A stretch of 47,547 nt of DNA. Origin: a virus. The notes beneath the pieces are model-generated. The model had not been told where the DNA came from and searched no databases. It saw only the letters and a program-made list of their open reading frames with translations. Both the position numbers and the translations under genes were made by a program. The stretch's first letter is position 1. Every line of letters begins with the position of its first letter. The stretch is from the IMG/VR virus record IMGVR_UViG_3300044961_000308, positions 1 to 47,547 of that record. One strand, written 5' to 3'. This document shows positions 30,047 to 39,651 of the stretch, one piece after another.

Positions 30047-31252
30047 ATGTCACTCCAGAGCGCAAAGAACGTCACGGTGGCTTTCAAGCAGGAAAGCGCC
30101 TTCAACACGCCGCCCGGGGCTGGCGGCGCGGAGGTGCTGCGGTTCACGCCCTCCGCCGGCCTGCAGCTGCAGTCGGCCACCATCCGGTCCAACGAGCAGC
30201 GTGCGGACGCCCTGCAGACGATGGGCCGAAATGGCAGCGAGCAGGTGACGGGGACGTACACGGCCGAGGCCAGCGTGGGCAGTCATGACACCCTGTATGA
30301 GGCGGTGATGCGGGCCACGTGGCAGGCGCCCCTGACGATCACCGAGGCCACGAGCGGGGCCCCGGACGAAATCACGACCGAGGCCAACGCCATCGTGGGC
30401 GCGAACGGCAGCTGGATCGCCGCCGGCCTGCGGGTGGGTGATGTCATCCGGCTGTCCGGCCACAGCACGGCCGCCAACAACGACCGCAACCTCCGCGTGG
30501 CGGCGCTCACCGCCACCCGCATCGAGACCATCGAGACGCTGACGCCCAACGCGGTGGCTGACACCACCTACACCATCGTGCGCGGCAAGAAGCTGGCGAA
30601 CCCGGCGGCGCCGGTGAAGCGCACGTTCTACGTCGACCAGCGCAACGTGGACATCGACGGCAGCCAGCTGTTCGGTGGCGTCCGCTGGACTGGGCTCAAG
30701 ATCACCGGCACGCCGGACGGCATGGCGGAGCTGGAGTTCACGGCGCTGGGGGCCAGCATGACGGTGGCCACGGGCGGTGACAGCCCGTATTTCACCAGCC
30801 CCACCGTCTACAACAGCGTGCCACTGGTGTTCGCGGACGCCCGCATTGGGCTGAACGGCACGGACATCACCGTGGCCACCGCATTCGAGCTGACCTACAC
30901 CATCAACGCCGCCACGCAGCCGGTGGTGGGCAGCAAGGTGAGCCCCGACGTCTTTGACAACGACGTCACCATGTCCGGCAGCTTCTCCATGATCCGCGAG
31001 GACTTCGACCGCGTGCAGGCGTTCCGGGACGAGACGGAGTTTGCCCTGCACATCCTGCTGACGGAGCCCGTGCCGGAGCCCAAGCCCTACCTGAGCTTCT
31101 ACGTGCCCCGGTGCAAGTACACCGGCGCGGACGCCCCGCTGGGCGGTGATGGCGCCATGATTGAATCGCTGCCGTTCCAGACCGGCGCGCAGACGGCCGC
31201 GGCCGGGGTTGATGCCACCATGCTCACCATCTGCACCAGCGCCGCCCCGTAA
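30047..31252 (+). CDS. Major tail (tube) protein
   Basis: Encodes 401 residues. Begins MSLQSAKNVTVAFKQESAFN and has the beta-rich pattern of tail tube proteins (SNEQRADALQTMGRNGSEQV, VRWTGLKITGTPDGMAELEF, MSGSFSMIREDFDRVQAFRD). A central insertion (about 105-190) may be a decoration domain displayed on the tail. Gene order between terminator and chaperones supports it. Confidence 0.8.
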   Translation: MSLQSAKNVTVAFKQESAFNTPPGAGGAEVLRFTPSAGLQLQSATIRSNEQRADALQTMGRNGSEQVTGTYTAEASVGSHDTLYEAVMRATWQAPLTITEATSGAPDEITTEANAIVGANGSWIAAGLRVGDVIRLSGHSTAANNDRNLRVAALTATRIETIETLTPNAVADTTYTIVRGKKLANPAAPVKRTFYVDQRNVDIDGSQLFGGVRWTGLKITGTPDGMAELEFTALGASMTVATGGDSPYFTSPTVYNSVPLVFADARIGLNGTDITVATAFELTYTINAATQPVVGSKVSPDVFDNDVTMSGSFSMIREDFDRVQAFRDETEFALHILLTEPVPEPKPYLSFYVPRCKYTGADAPLGGDGAMIESLPFQTGAQTAAAGVDATMLTICTSAAP

Positions 31253-31455
31253 CGTGGCCACGGCCACCAAGACGGGCACCGCGGGCAGGTAGTCCGCGGT
31301 GCTGCAGGGCCGGGGCCGCACGCGCCCCGGGTTGCACCATCGCACGCCTCCGGGTGTGCCTGTCCCGCCGTGCCGGCGCGGGTCGGTCCCCCGCCCGTGA
31401 TCCGGGCGTGCCACGGCGGGCAGGCGCACCCAACACCCCACTGGGAACACGCCCC
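31253..31455 (+). other. Structured intergenic region after the tail tube gene
   Basis: About 200 bp without a supported gene. A first hairpin (GCACCGCGG with CCGCGGTGC, about 31276-31302) and a much longer one (arms 31352-31372 and 31412-31431, about 20 bp with one bulge and wobble) fill the region. A CCACTGGGA ribosome binding site precedes 31456. The structures probably reduce transcription into the tail genes after the abundant tube protein. Confidence 0.5.
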
Positions 31456-31950
31456 ATGAGCACCAAGACGAAGGACACCACGCCGGACACCACCACGCCG
31501 GACACCACCACGCCGGATACCGTCACGCCGGCCGGGCCCCGCCTGTTCAGCCTGTCCGCTGCCCGCAGTGTGGCGCAGCGGGAGGACCGGGGGGCGGTGC
31601 TGTACCTGCGGGACGAGCAGGGGGAGCCGTTGTACACGGCGGACGCGGAGGGCAACGCGGTGCCCGCCTACATGCGCATCGCCGGCCGCCACAGCACCAC
31701 CTACCGCAGGGCGGAGCAAGCGGTCAACGACCGCACGCTGAAGCGCCGCACCACGGAGCTGACGGCGGAGCTGGTGGACCGCAACGAGCTGGAGAAGCTG
31801 GCGGCCTGCGTGCTGGAGTGGAACCTGCGGGACGGCAGCACGCCCATGCCGCTCACGGCGCACAACGCCGCCGAGGTCTTCCGGGCCGCGCCGTGGATCC
31901 GTCGGGACGCGGAGCAGCTGCAGGCGGACCCGGCCCGATTTCTGGACTGA
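31456..31950 (+). CDS. Tail assembly chaperone, N-terminal part (gpG-like)
   Basis: Encodes 164 residues. A repeated PDTTT unit at the N-terminus, then a domain ending LTAHNAAEVFRAAPWIRRD, common before the frameshift in phage tail chaperones. The gene ends at TGA 31948-31950, while the next frame continues without a stop. It probably binds the tape measure protein during tail assembly. Confidence 0.7.
   Translation: MSTKTKDTTPDTTTPDTTTPDTVTPAGPRLFSLSAARSVAQREDRGAVLYLRDEQGEPLYTADAEGNAVPAYMRIAGRHSTTYRRAEQAVNDRTLKRRTTELTAELVDRNELEKLAACVLEWNLRDGSTPMPLTAHNAAEVFRAAPWIRRDAEQLQADPARFLD
31939..31942 (+). other. Candidate +1 ribosomal frameshift site
   Basis: The codons are CGA TTT CTG GAC TGA. A Phe-tRNA on TTT can shift forward one base onto TTC, after which the downstream frame reads FWTEELLRL and runs on to 32344. 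The following frame is open through this point and has no convincing start of its own except GTG 31976. Confidence 0.5.
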
Positions 31951-31975
31951 GGAGCTGCTGCGCCTGCGGGCCCAC

Positions 31976-32344
31976 GTGGCCCAGCAGGCGCGCATGGATA
32001 CGCCGGGCAAGGACGGCACCACGCCCCGGCAGCATGTGGCGGGCATGGTCAAGCGGTACCGGGACGTGCCAGAATGGGCGGCCCGGGTGGCCCGGTGGGA
32101 GGCGGAGCTGGCGGGGCCGCCGGTCCCGCCGGCGCTGCAGTACCTGCTGGAGTGGCTGGACGAGCTGTTTGGGCGCAGCGGTGCCACGATGGACGGGCTG
32201 GCCCCGTTGAGTTACACGACGGTGCGGGCATGGGCGGAGCTGACGGACCGCTGCCCACGGCCGCATGAGGTGCAGGCCCTGCTGATGCTGGACGCGGTAC
32301 GACGGCACCCACCACCAGACCGTGGAGCGGAGGACGATGGCTGA
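31976..32344 (+). CDS. Tail assembly chaperone, C-terminal part (gpT-like)
   Basis: The 122 residues shown start at GTG 31976, but no good ribosome binding site is present, so a frameshift extension of the 31456 gene is more likely. The C-terminal domain (YLLEWLDELFGRSG, LAPLSYTTVRAWAELTDR, HEVQALLMLDAV) matches the second part of siphovirus tail chaperones. It overlaps the tape measure start by eight bases. Confidence 0.7.
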   Translation: MAQQARMDTPGKDGTTPRQHVAGMVKRYRDVPEWAARVARWEAELAGPPVPPALQYLLEWLDELFGRSGATMDGLAPLSYTTVRAWAELTDRCPRPHEVQALLMLDAVRRHPPPDRGAEDDG

Positions 32345-35300
32345 TATTGCGGTCTTGGGCCTGCGGGTGGACAGCACCGGGGCGGTCGTGGCCACGCAGA
32401 AGCTGGCCGATGAGCTGAACAAGCTGGGGCAGCGGGCGGAGGGCACCGAGCGCAGCCTTGGCGCGCTGGTGGGCCGCATGGCCAGCTTCGTGGCCGTCGG
32501 TGCGGCGCTGCGCAAGGCGGTGGCGGACGCGCAGGCGTTCGAGGCCCAGATTGCGCTGGTCAGCACAGTCACGGACAACGCCACGGCCAGCATGACCGTG
32601 TTCAGCCGGCAGGTGCTGGACACGTTCCGCGACCTGCCGGTCAAGAGCACGGCGGAGCTGACGAAGGGCCTGTATGACATCATCAGCGCCGGCGTGCCGG
32701 CCGGCAAGGCGATGGAGTTCCTGAACGTGGCCGCCCGCAGCGCCATCGCCGGCGTGACGGACACGGCCACGGCCGTGGACGCGCTCACCAGCGTGGTCAA
32801 CGCCTACGCCACCACGCAGCTGGACGTGAACGTGGCCAGCGACCAGTTCTTCAAGGCCATCCAGCTGGGCAAGACCACGTTCGGGGAGCTGGCCGCCAGC
32901 ATCGGCAAGGCGGCCCCCGTGGCCGCCGCCTTTGGCGTCGATCTGGCAGACGTGCTGGCCGCCACTGCCCGCCTCACCGCCGGCGGCATCAACACCGCGG
33001 AGAGCATCACCGGCATCCGGTCGGCCATCGTCAGCATCATCCAGCCCACGGAGGAGTTCAAGAAGCAGTTCCCGGCGCTGGCCAAGGAGTTCGACAGCAC
33101 CAAGCTGAAGGCCGTGGGGTTCGTCAACTTCCTGAAAGAGTTCGCGGAGGCCAGCGGCAACAGTGAGGAGGCCATCAACGCCCTCTTTTCCGACATCCGC
33201 GGCAAGACGGCGGTGCTGAGCCTGCTGACGGATGGCGGGGTGAAGGCGGCGGACGCGCTGGACCAGATTCGCAACGCCAGCGGCGCCAGCTCCGACGCCT
33301 TCGACAAGGCCACCGCCACCTCAGCCGCCCTGACGCAGCAGCTGCGCAACCAGCTGTCGGCCGCCTTTATCGAGATCGGCACCAAGTCGCTGCCGGCCGT
33401 CAACGTCGTGCTGACCACGCTGGTGCAGGGCATGCAGCTGCTCGCCAGCAACCTGCCGGTCGTCGCCGCCGCACTGGCCGGTGCCGCCGCCGCTGCGGCC
33501 GCCTACGCGGTGCAGGCCCGGCTGGTGGCCGTGGCGCAAGCGGTCATGTCCAGCGGCGGGGTCATCACCGGCCTGCTCAACGTGGTAAAGGCGCTGCGCA
33601 GCATGGCCACGGCGGCCACCCTGCTCAGCGCCGCCAAGGGCAGCATCGCCGGCGTGCTGGCGGCCGTGGGCGGGCTGGCCGCCGGCTACGTCGCCTACAA
33701 CGCTGTGCAGAAGAAGCTGGCGGAGGACGAGGCCAAGTACAACGCGGAGCTGGAGCGCACGCTGGCGGCGCAGCAGGCGCTGGCCAACGTCCCGGCGCCG
33801 GTGACGGCGGCCAGTGGTACGCCGGTGAAGGCAGTGGACGAGGAGGGGGTGAAGAAGGCGCAGGCGGTGCGCGACGCTGCAGCGGACCGGGTGCGGCTGG
33901 CCCAGCAGGCGCTGGAGCTGGAGGGGATGATCGGGCGCGAGGCGGACCTGCAGGTGGTGCGCAACAAGGCGGTCAACGACTTGACGGAGGCGCGCCGGGA
34001 GCTGCAGGGGGAGCTACTGGCGCTGACGGAGGCGGCGGTGGCGGAGGAGCTGCGGCTGGCCGAGTCCACGGTGCTGCAGCGCCGGGCCCGGGAGCTGGCG
34101 CAGGCCAACGCGGACCGGGTCCGGGCGGCGGCGGACCTTGTGGAGCTGGCTGGGCTGGAGGGTGTGGAGCTGGCCCGGGTGCGGGCGCAGCAGCAGGCCG
34201 CCGCCGCAGTGCTGCAGGCGCGGCGCACGCTGACGGGGCAGGAGCTGGAGGACCGTGAGGCGGCGGTGGCGGAGGAGCTGCGGCTGACCCTGCAGGCGAT
34301 TGAGACCAACGACCAGCTGGAGAAGCGCAAGGAGCTGGCCAAGGAGGCGGCGCAGGCGGCCAAGAAGGCGGCCAAGGAGCAGGAGCGGCTGGCGCAGGCG
34401 TTCGCAGACCAGTTTCAGCGCACCCTGTCCGGCGGTATCGAGCGCGTGCTGCGCAGCGGGCTGGACGGCTTCCGCGACTTCACCCAGACGCTGAAAGACC
34501 TGTTCCTGAAGGTGTTCGCGGACATCTTGGCCGCCAACGTCTTCAAGCGCCTCACCGCCGCGCTGGGCGCCGCCCTGCCCACCGGCGTGGCCGGCGCACA
34601 GACGCCCGGTGCGGGCCTGCCCGGGATCGGCAGCATGACCACCACCCCGCTCATGCAGTACGGCGGCGCCGCGCTGGGTGGGCTGGCCGTGGGCTACGGC
34701 GTCGGCAGCATGACCACCAACCGGACGCTGGGCGCCGTGGGTGGCGCGGCCACCGGGGCCCTGATGGGCGCTCAGGTGGCCGGGCCCGTGGGCGCCATTG
34801 TGGGCGGTGTGGCCGGGCTGGTGGGCGGCCTGTTGGGTTCGGCCGCCAAGGCCAAGGAGGCGGCGGAGAAGATGCGGCAGGCGCGGGAGGCGTTCGAGGC
34901 CAATTTGCAGGCGTTCGTGGACAAGGCGGCGGGCACGGACACCCCGCTGAAGGCCGCCCTGCGTGATATCGAGGAGCAGCGCAAGGCGCTGGTGGAGCAG
35001 GCGAAGGCGGTGCTGCCCAAGGGCACCAAGGTGACCGGCGACCCGGAGGGCGTGCTCAAGGTCTACGACCAGCTGGCCGCCAGCGGCAACCGGCTGCTGC
35101 AGGCGGCCGCCAAGAACTTGGCGCCCTACGTGGAGAAGCTGCGCGAAATCAACGCCGCGGCGGCGGAGCTGCGCCGGCAGGCTGAGGCGGAGTTCGCGCA
35201 GCAGCAGCGGCAGCTGCAGGAAGACTTCCGGGTGCGCGAGCTGCGGGCGCAGGGCAACACGGCGGAGGCCGACGCCGTGCAGTTCGCGCAGCAGCAGCAG

Positions 35301-37184
35301 CGGGAGTATGCCGCGGCCGTCAAGGCGTCCGCGGACGCCACGACGCTGGCGGCGCTGGCCGCCGCCCAGCTGGCGGAGCGGCAGAAGTTCGCGGCCGACC
35401 AACAGCGCCGGGCGGAGGAGGAGGCCAAGGCCGCCGCGCAGGCGCAGGAGGACCAGCGCCGCCGGGTGCGGGCGCTGGAGCTGGACACGCAGGCGTTCAC
35501 GGACCCGCGGGGTGCGGAGCGGGCGCGGGACGTGGAGGACGCGGCCAACCGCATCTTTGACGCCATTGCCCGCGGCGCCAGCGAGGCTGAGCTGGCGGCG
35601 CTGCGGCTGTACAACGCGGCGCTGCTGGCCGCAAGGGAGGCGGAGCGGCTGGAGCAGGACCGGCGCACCAGCGAGGGGCTGGTGGTGCGGGGGCTGGCCG
35701 CCAGCGGCGAGCGGCGGGCGGCGGAGGACGCGCAGCTGGCCAGCCGGCAGCGGCAGGAGCTGGCGGACGCCGTGCGGAGCGGGATGACCGAGACGAACGT
35801 GGCGCTGCTGCAGTTCGTGCAGTTCGCGGAGCGGGAGGCGCTGGCCACGCAGCGCGCCATCGAGGACGGGACCAAGGCCATCAACGCGGCGGCTGCCGAT
35901 GAGCTGAAGGCCACGGAGCTGCTGATCGAGGTGACGCGCAGCGCCGCGGCGGCGCAGGTGGCCGCCATCAATGCCCAGATCGAAGCCGTGCAGGCCGGGC
36001 TGGCCGTGCAGGTCAAGGGGTTCGACGCCCAAATCAGTGCCATCAAGGAGGAGACGAAGCTGCGCCTAAAGGCGCTGGACGAGCAAACGCGGGCGGCGCG
36101 GGACCAGCTGCAGGTGTCCCAGCAGCAGCTGCAGGCGCTGGAGAAGTCGGTGCAGGTGTCCACGCAGGTGGTGGCGGCGCTGGACGATTTCAGCAACAGC
36201 CTGCAGCTGGGCACCTTCAGCCCACTGTCGCCGGAGGACCAGCTGGCGGAGGCCCGCCGGCAGTTCGACCAGCTGGCGCAGGCCGCGCAGGGTGGGGACG
36301 CGGCCGCCGCGCAGCAGCTGCCGCAAGCCGCCAACGCCCTGTTGGCCGCCAGCCGCGCCTTCAACGCCAGCAACAGCGGGTTCGTCGAGGACTTCAACCG
36401 CGTGCAGGACGTGGTGGCGGCCGTGCGCGAGCAGTTCGCGGCCACCCTGCCCGTGGACCAGCAGCAGCTGGAGCAGCTGCGGCGCAGCGTGGAGGGCCAG
36501 CAGCAAGCCCTGAAGGCGCTGGACCTGCAGCGGGAGGCCATTACCGAGGCGGCCAACCGGCAGGTGGAGGTGCTGGAGAAGGCCAAGGCGGAGGCGCAGG
36601 AGAACGCCCGCCGGCTGGTGGACACGCTGAAGGAGGAGCGCACGCGCATCACGGCGGACGCTGAGGCCACGGTGGCCAAGCTGCAGGAGACCAAGGAGGC
36701 CATCCGGGAGAGCGCCGACCGGGCCATTGAGCAGCTGATCGCGGACGAGAACGCCAAGCTGGCCACCCGCCTGCGCGAGAACGAGTTCTACGACCTGTTC
36801 AAGACCTACGCGGCCGGCGCCGGCGAGTATTACCAGCGGGCGCTGCAGGAGCTGGAGCGGCCGGGGGAGGGTGGCGCGGGCGGCGCGGCCCCCGGCACGC
36901 CCGGCGGCCAGCCCACGGCCGGGGCGCAGCTGCAGGACGCACTGCAGGCCACGGTGGCTGAGCTGCGGGAGGTGAACCGGACGCTGCAGGAGCGGCTGGG
37001 CGTGCTGCAGGAGCGGGTGGAGCGGCTGACGCTGGTGGCGGCCAAGGGCACCGAGGCGGAGGTGGACGCCACGTATCGCGTGGTGGAAGCGGTGAACCGG
37101 GTGGCGGTGGAGGTGCGCAGCGGGGCCCAGCTGTCCGCGGCCCGCGGTGGCGGTGGCGTCGGCATCGGGATCAGCGGCCGGTGA
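32337..37184 (+). CDS. Tape measure protein
   Basis: Encodes 1615 residues; GCGGAGGACG precedes the ATG. Residues about 60-345 are the phage tail tape-measure domain (TVTDNATASMTVFSRQVLDT, LPVKSTAELTKGLYDIISAG, VNAYATTQLDVNVASDQFFK). Hydrophobic Ala/Gly-rich segments follow at about 380-410 and 790-840, then very long coiled coils to the end. It sets tail length and can cross the host envelope during DNA entry. At about 0.15 nm per residue the tail would be near 240 nm. ATGA-type overlap with the next gene. Confidence 0.92.
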   Translation: MADIAVLGLRVDSTGAVVATQKLADELNKLGQRAEGTERSLGALVGRMASFVAVGAALRKAVADAQAFEAQIALVSTVTDNATASMTVFSRQVLDTFRDLPVKSTAELTKGLYDIISAGVPAGKAMEFLNVAARSAIAGVTDTATAVDALTSVVNAYATTQLDVNVASDQFFKAIQLGKTTFGELAASIGKAAPVAAAFGVDLADVLAATARLTAGGINTAESITGIRSAIVSIIQPTEEFKKQFPALAKEFDSTKLKAVGFVNFLKEFAEASGNSEEAINALFSDIRGKTAVLSLLTDGGVKAADALDQIRNASGASSDAFDKATATSAALTQQLRNQLSAAFIEIGTKSLPAVNVVLTTLVQGMQLLASNLPVVAAALAGAAAAAAAYAVQARLVAVAQAVMSSGGVITGLLNVVKALRSMATAATLLSAAKGSIAGVLAAVGGLAAGYVAYNAVQKKLAEDEAKYNAELERTLAAQQALANVPAPVTAASGTPVKAVDEEGVKKAQAVRDAAADRVRLAQQALELEGMIGREADLQVVRNKAVNDLTEARRELQGELLALTEAAVAEELRLAESTVLQRRARELAQANADRVRAAADLVELAGLEGVELARVRAQQQAAAAVLQARRTLTGQELEDREAAVAEELRLTLQAIETNDQLEKRKELAKEAAQAAKKAAKEQERLAQAFADQFQRTLSGGIERVLRSGLDGFRDFTQTLKDLFLKVFADILAANVFKRLTAALGAALPTGVAGAQTPGAGLPGIGSMTTTPLMQYGGAALGGLAVGYGVGSMTTNRTLGAVGGAATGALMGAQVAGPVGAIVGGVAGLVGGLLGSAAKAKEAAEKMRQAREAFEANLQAFVDKAAGTDTPLKAALRDIEEQRKALVEQAKAVLPKGTKVTGDPEGVLKVYDQLAASGNRLLQAAAKNLAPYVEKLREINAAAAELRRQAEAEFAQQQRQLQEDFRVRELRAQGNTAEADAVQFAQQQQREYAAAVKASADATTLAALAAAQLAERQKFAADQQRRAEEEAKAAAQAQEDQRRRVRALELDTQAFTDPRGAERARDVEDAANRIFDAIARGASEAELAALRLYNAALLAAREAERLEQDRRTSEGLVVRGLAASGERRAAEDAQLASRQRQELADAVRSGMTETNVALLQFVQFAEREALATQRAIEDGTKAINAAAADELKATELLIEVTRSAAAAQVAAINAQIEAVQAGLAVQVKGFDAQISAIKEETKLRLKALDEQTRAARDQLQVSQQQLQALEKSVQVSTQVVAALDDFSNSLQLGTFSPLSPEDQLAEARRQFDQLAQAAQGGDAAAAQQLPQAANALLAASRAFNASNSGFVEDFNRVQDVVAAVREQFAATLPVDQQQLEQLRRSVEGQQQALKALDLQREAITEAANRQVEVLEKAKAEAQENARRLVDTLKEERTRITADAEATVAKLQETKEAIRESADRAIEQLIADENAKLATRLRENEFYDLFKTYAAGAGEYYQRALQELERPGEGGAGGAAPGTPGGQPTAGAQLQDALQATVAELREVNRTLQERLGVLQERVERLTLVAAKGTEAEVDATYRVVEAVNRVAVEVRSGAQLSAARGGGGVGIGISGR

Positions 37185-38746
37185 GCTACGCCAGCGCCCG
37201 CAGCGCCAGCAACTACGTCGCGGCGATCACCTACTACGACCCGGACGCGGCGGCGGAGCGCGTGCTGCTGGTGGCCTCCACCGGCTTCAGCACCAGCGGC
37301 ACCAGCACGCCGCCGCACACCACCGTGGAGCCCCGGGTGGTCACGCCCGCCACGGTGCGGCGTGATCTGTTTGACGTGGGCACCACCGGCGGTGCCAGCC
37401 GGGTGGGCTACGGGGAGCTGCTGCTGCGGAATGATGACGGGGGGCTGGACTGGCTGGGCCGTGTGAGCGTGGACGGCCGGCCGGTGCGGCTGTACGTGGC
37501 GGATACCCCGGCCGCGGAGTTCCCGGGCGGCTACACGCTGCTGCTGGAAGCGGTGGCGGAGCAACCGGAGCTGACGCTGGCGGAGGCGCGAGTGCGCCTG
37601 CGGGACCGGCAGACGTTCACCACCGGGCAGCTGCAGGCCACGAAGTTCGCCGGCACGAACGTGCTGCCCAACGGGCTGGAGGGCATTGCCAGCGACCTGC
37701 AGGGCAAGCCCAAGCCGGTGCTCTACGGCTGGTGCTTCAACGTCGCGCCCGTGCTGGTCAACACCAGCCGGCTGATCTGGCAGGTGAACGACGGGCCGGT
37801 GCGGGACGTGATGGCGGTGTATGACAGCGGGGCCCTGCTGTCCCGTGGCCCGGACTACGCGGACGCCACGCAGCTGCAGAGCGTGCAGCCGGCGGCCGGC
37901 AGCTTCCGGGTCTGGAAAGGGGGCGGGTTCTTCCGGCTGGGCAGCACGCCGGTGGGGCAGGTCACGTGCGATGCGGTGGAGGGCCTGTGGCCGCAGGACC
38001 GCACTGCGGCGCAGGTCTTTCAGCGCCTGCTGGTGGAGCGGGCGGGGCTGGCCCCGGGCGATATCAGCGCGGCCGACGTGGCGGCGCTGGACCAGCTGCA
38101 GCCGGCCACGGTGGGGCTGTACGTGGCTGCGGAAACGACGGTGGCGGAGGCGCTGGACCTGCTGGCGCAGAGCGTGGGGGCGTGGTGGGGGGCGGATGAG
38201 AACGGGGTGCTGCGCATCCAGCGCCTCGACGCCCCCACCGGCCCGCCGGTGCTGCTGCTGGACGGGGACCGCATCAAGTCCGGCGCGTTGCGGCGCGTGC
38301 CCCTGTCCCGGGGCGGCCTGCCGGCGTACCGCGTCACGGTGCGATGCGCGCCCAACTGGACGGTGCAGACCAACGGGCTGGCCGGCAGCGTGAGTGCGGC
38401 CCGGCGGGCCCGGCTGGCCCAGCCGTTTCAGGACGCGGTGGTGGAAGACCCGGCAGTGCAGGCGCAGCACCTGCTGGCGCCGGAGCTGGTGGTGGAAACG
38501 CTGCTGGCGTGCCGCACCGACGGCGCGGCGGAGGCGGCCCGGCTGCTGGGCCTGTACGGGGTGCAGCGGGAGCGGTACGAGGTGACGGTGCGGCTTCCCG
38601 GGGCGGCGCTGGCGCAGGTGCAGCTGGGCGCCGTCGTGGAGCTTCGGTACTCGCGTTTCGGGCTGCAGGACGGCAAACTGATGCGGGTGCTGGGGTTCCA
38701 GCTGGACCCGGTGGCCGGCGAGGCCACGCTCACCTTGTGGGGGTAA
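37181..38746 (+). CDS. Distal tail / baseplate hub protein
   Basis: GTG start in a GTGA overlap; 521 residues. Pattern of siphovirus baseplate proteins: YGELLLRNDDGGLDWLG, a PVRLYV segment, DRTAAQVFQRLLVERAGL and the C-terminal LGAVVELRYSRFGLQDGKLM. It probably forms the ring or hub at the tail tip. The first gene after the tape measure is normally such a protein. Confidence 0.65.
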   Translation: MSYASARSASNYVAAITYYDPDAAAERVLLVASTGFSTSGTSTPPHTTVEPRVVTPATVRRDLFDVGTTGGASRVGYGELLLRNDDGGLDWLGRVSVDGRPVRLYVADTPAAEFPGGYTLLLEAVAEQPELTLAEARVRLRDRQTFTTGQLQATKFAGTNVLPNGLEGIASDLQGKPKPVLYGWCFNVAPVLVNTSRLIWQVNDGPVRDVMAVYDSGALLSRGPDYADATQLQSVQPAAGSFRVWKGGGFFRLGSTPVGQVTCDAVEGLWPQDRTAAQVFQRLLVERAGLAPGDISAADVAALDQLQPATVGLYVAAETTVAEALDLLAQSVGAWWGADENGVLRIQRLDAPTGPPVLLLDGDRIKSGALRRVPLSRGGLPAYRVTVRCAPNWTVQTNGLAGSVSAARRARLAQPFQDAVVEDPAVQAQHLLAPELVVETLLACRTDGAAEAARLLGLYGVQRERYEVTVRLPGAALAQVQLGAVVELRYSRFGLQDGKLMRVLGFQLDPVAGEATLTLWG

Positions 38747-38749
38747 GGC

Positions 38750-39613
38750 GTGCGCATGTTCTTCGGCTGGCCCATGGTCAGCGACACGGCGGTGCTGTCT
38801 GGCGGGAGCTGGCGCGCGACGCTGCCGCTGAGCAACCTGCAGCTGCCGCAGCTGGCCACCGCGGCCCGGAGCACGGACGAAACGGTGGCCAGCACGCAGC
38901 TGCAGGCGGACATGGGGGCCGGCGGCCGGGCCGTGCGCGTCGTGGCGCTGGTGCGGCACAACCTGCGCAGTGCGGCCCAGTGGCGCGTGCGTGGCAGCAA
39001 CGCCAGCGACATGAGCGGCGCGCTGTACGACAGCGGGTGGGTGGAGGTGTGGGGCCCGCAGTGGCCCGTGGGCCTGCTGCCGGCTGGGCACCCCAACGCC
39101 GCCACGCGGCGGCTCACGGACGCGCAGATTGACGCGCTGGACCCGCCGCGGGACGCGGTGCTGGTACTGCCGGCGGAGGTGACGGCGCGGTACTGGCGCG
39201 TGGAGCTGAACGACGACAGCAACGGGGACGGGTACGTGCAGGTGGGCCGGCTGGTGCTGGCCCCGCAGTTCATGCCGACCTACAACTTCTCCGTCGGCGC
39301 CGAGTTCGGCTTCGTGGACAACACGCAGGTGGCGCAGTCCCTGACCGGCGTGCGGTACTACGACGTGCGGCCCAAGGGGCGCAGCATGGCCATGCAGTTC
39401 TCGAACCTGCCCGACGCGGAGGCCTATGCGGTGGTGCGGGACATGCTGGAGGAGCTGGGGCAGGCGGGGCAGGTGTACGTCGTGCAGGATGCCGGAGACA
39501 CGGTGCACCTGCAGCGCCGCAGCTTCTTGGCCACCCTCCGCCAGCTCTCCGCCGTGAGCTATGCCGCGGCCGGCTACAGCAGCGTGCCGGTCGTGCTGGA
39601 TGAGGTACTATGA
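38750..39613 (+). CDS. Minor tail / baseplate protein
   Basis: Encodes 287 residues from GTG 38750, with an equally possible ATG at 38756; GGGGGTAAGG serves either. A central ARYWRVELNDDSNGDGYVQV and ALVRHNLRSAAQWRVRGSN resemble discoidin-like beta-sandwich modules in phage tails. The C-terminus ends with a baseplate-type SYAAAGYSSVPVVLDEV. Its stop overlaps a mini-ORF. Confidence 0.6.
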   Translation: MRMFFGWPMVSDTAVLSGGSWRATLPLSNLQLPQLATAARSTDETVASTQLQADMGAGGRAVRVVALVRHNLRSAAQWRVRGSNASDMSGALYDSGWVEVWGPQWPVGLLPAGHPNAATRRLTDAQIDALDPPRDAVLVLPAEVTARYWRVELNDDSNGDGYVQVGRLVLAPQFMPTYNFSVGAEFGFVDNTQVAQSLTGVRYYDVRPKGRSMAMQFSNLPDAEAYAVVRDMLEELGQAGQVYVVQDAGDTVHLQRRSFLATLRQLSAVSYAAAGYSSVPVVLDEVL

Positions 39614-39651
39614 CGCAGGGCCCCACCCCACACACACCGAGGACTGACTAG
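39610..39651 (+). CDS. Thirteen-codon coupling mini-ORF
   Basis: ATG overlaps the preceding TGA and the TAG overlaps the next gene's GTG (TAGTG at 39649-39653). The CGAGG binding site for the next gene lies inside it. It resembles the bridge at 2611-2649; probably a translation-coupling device. Confidence 0.3.
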   Translation: MTQGPTPHTPRTD

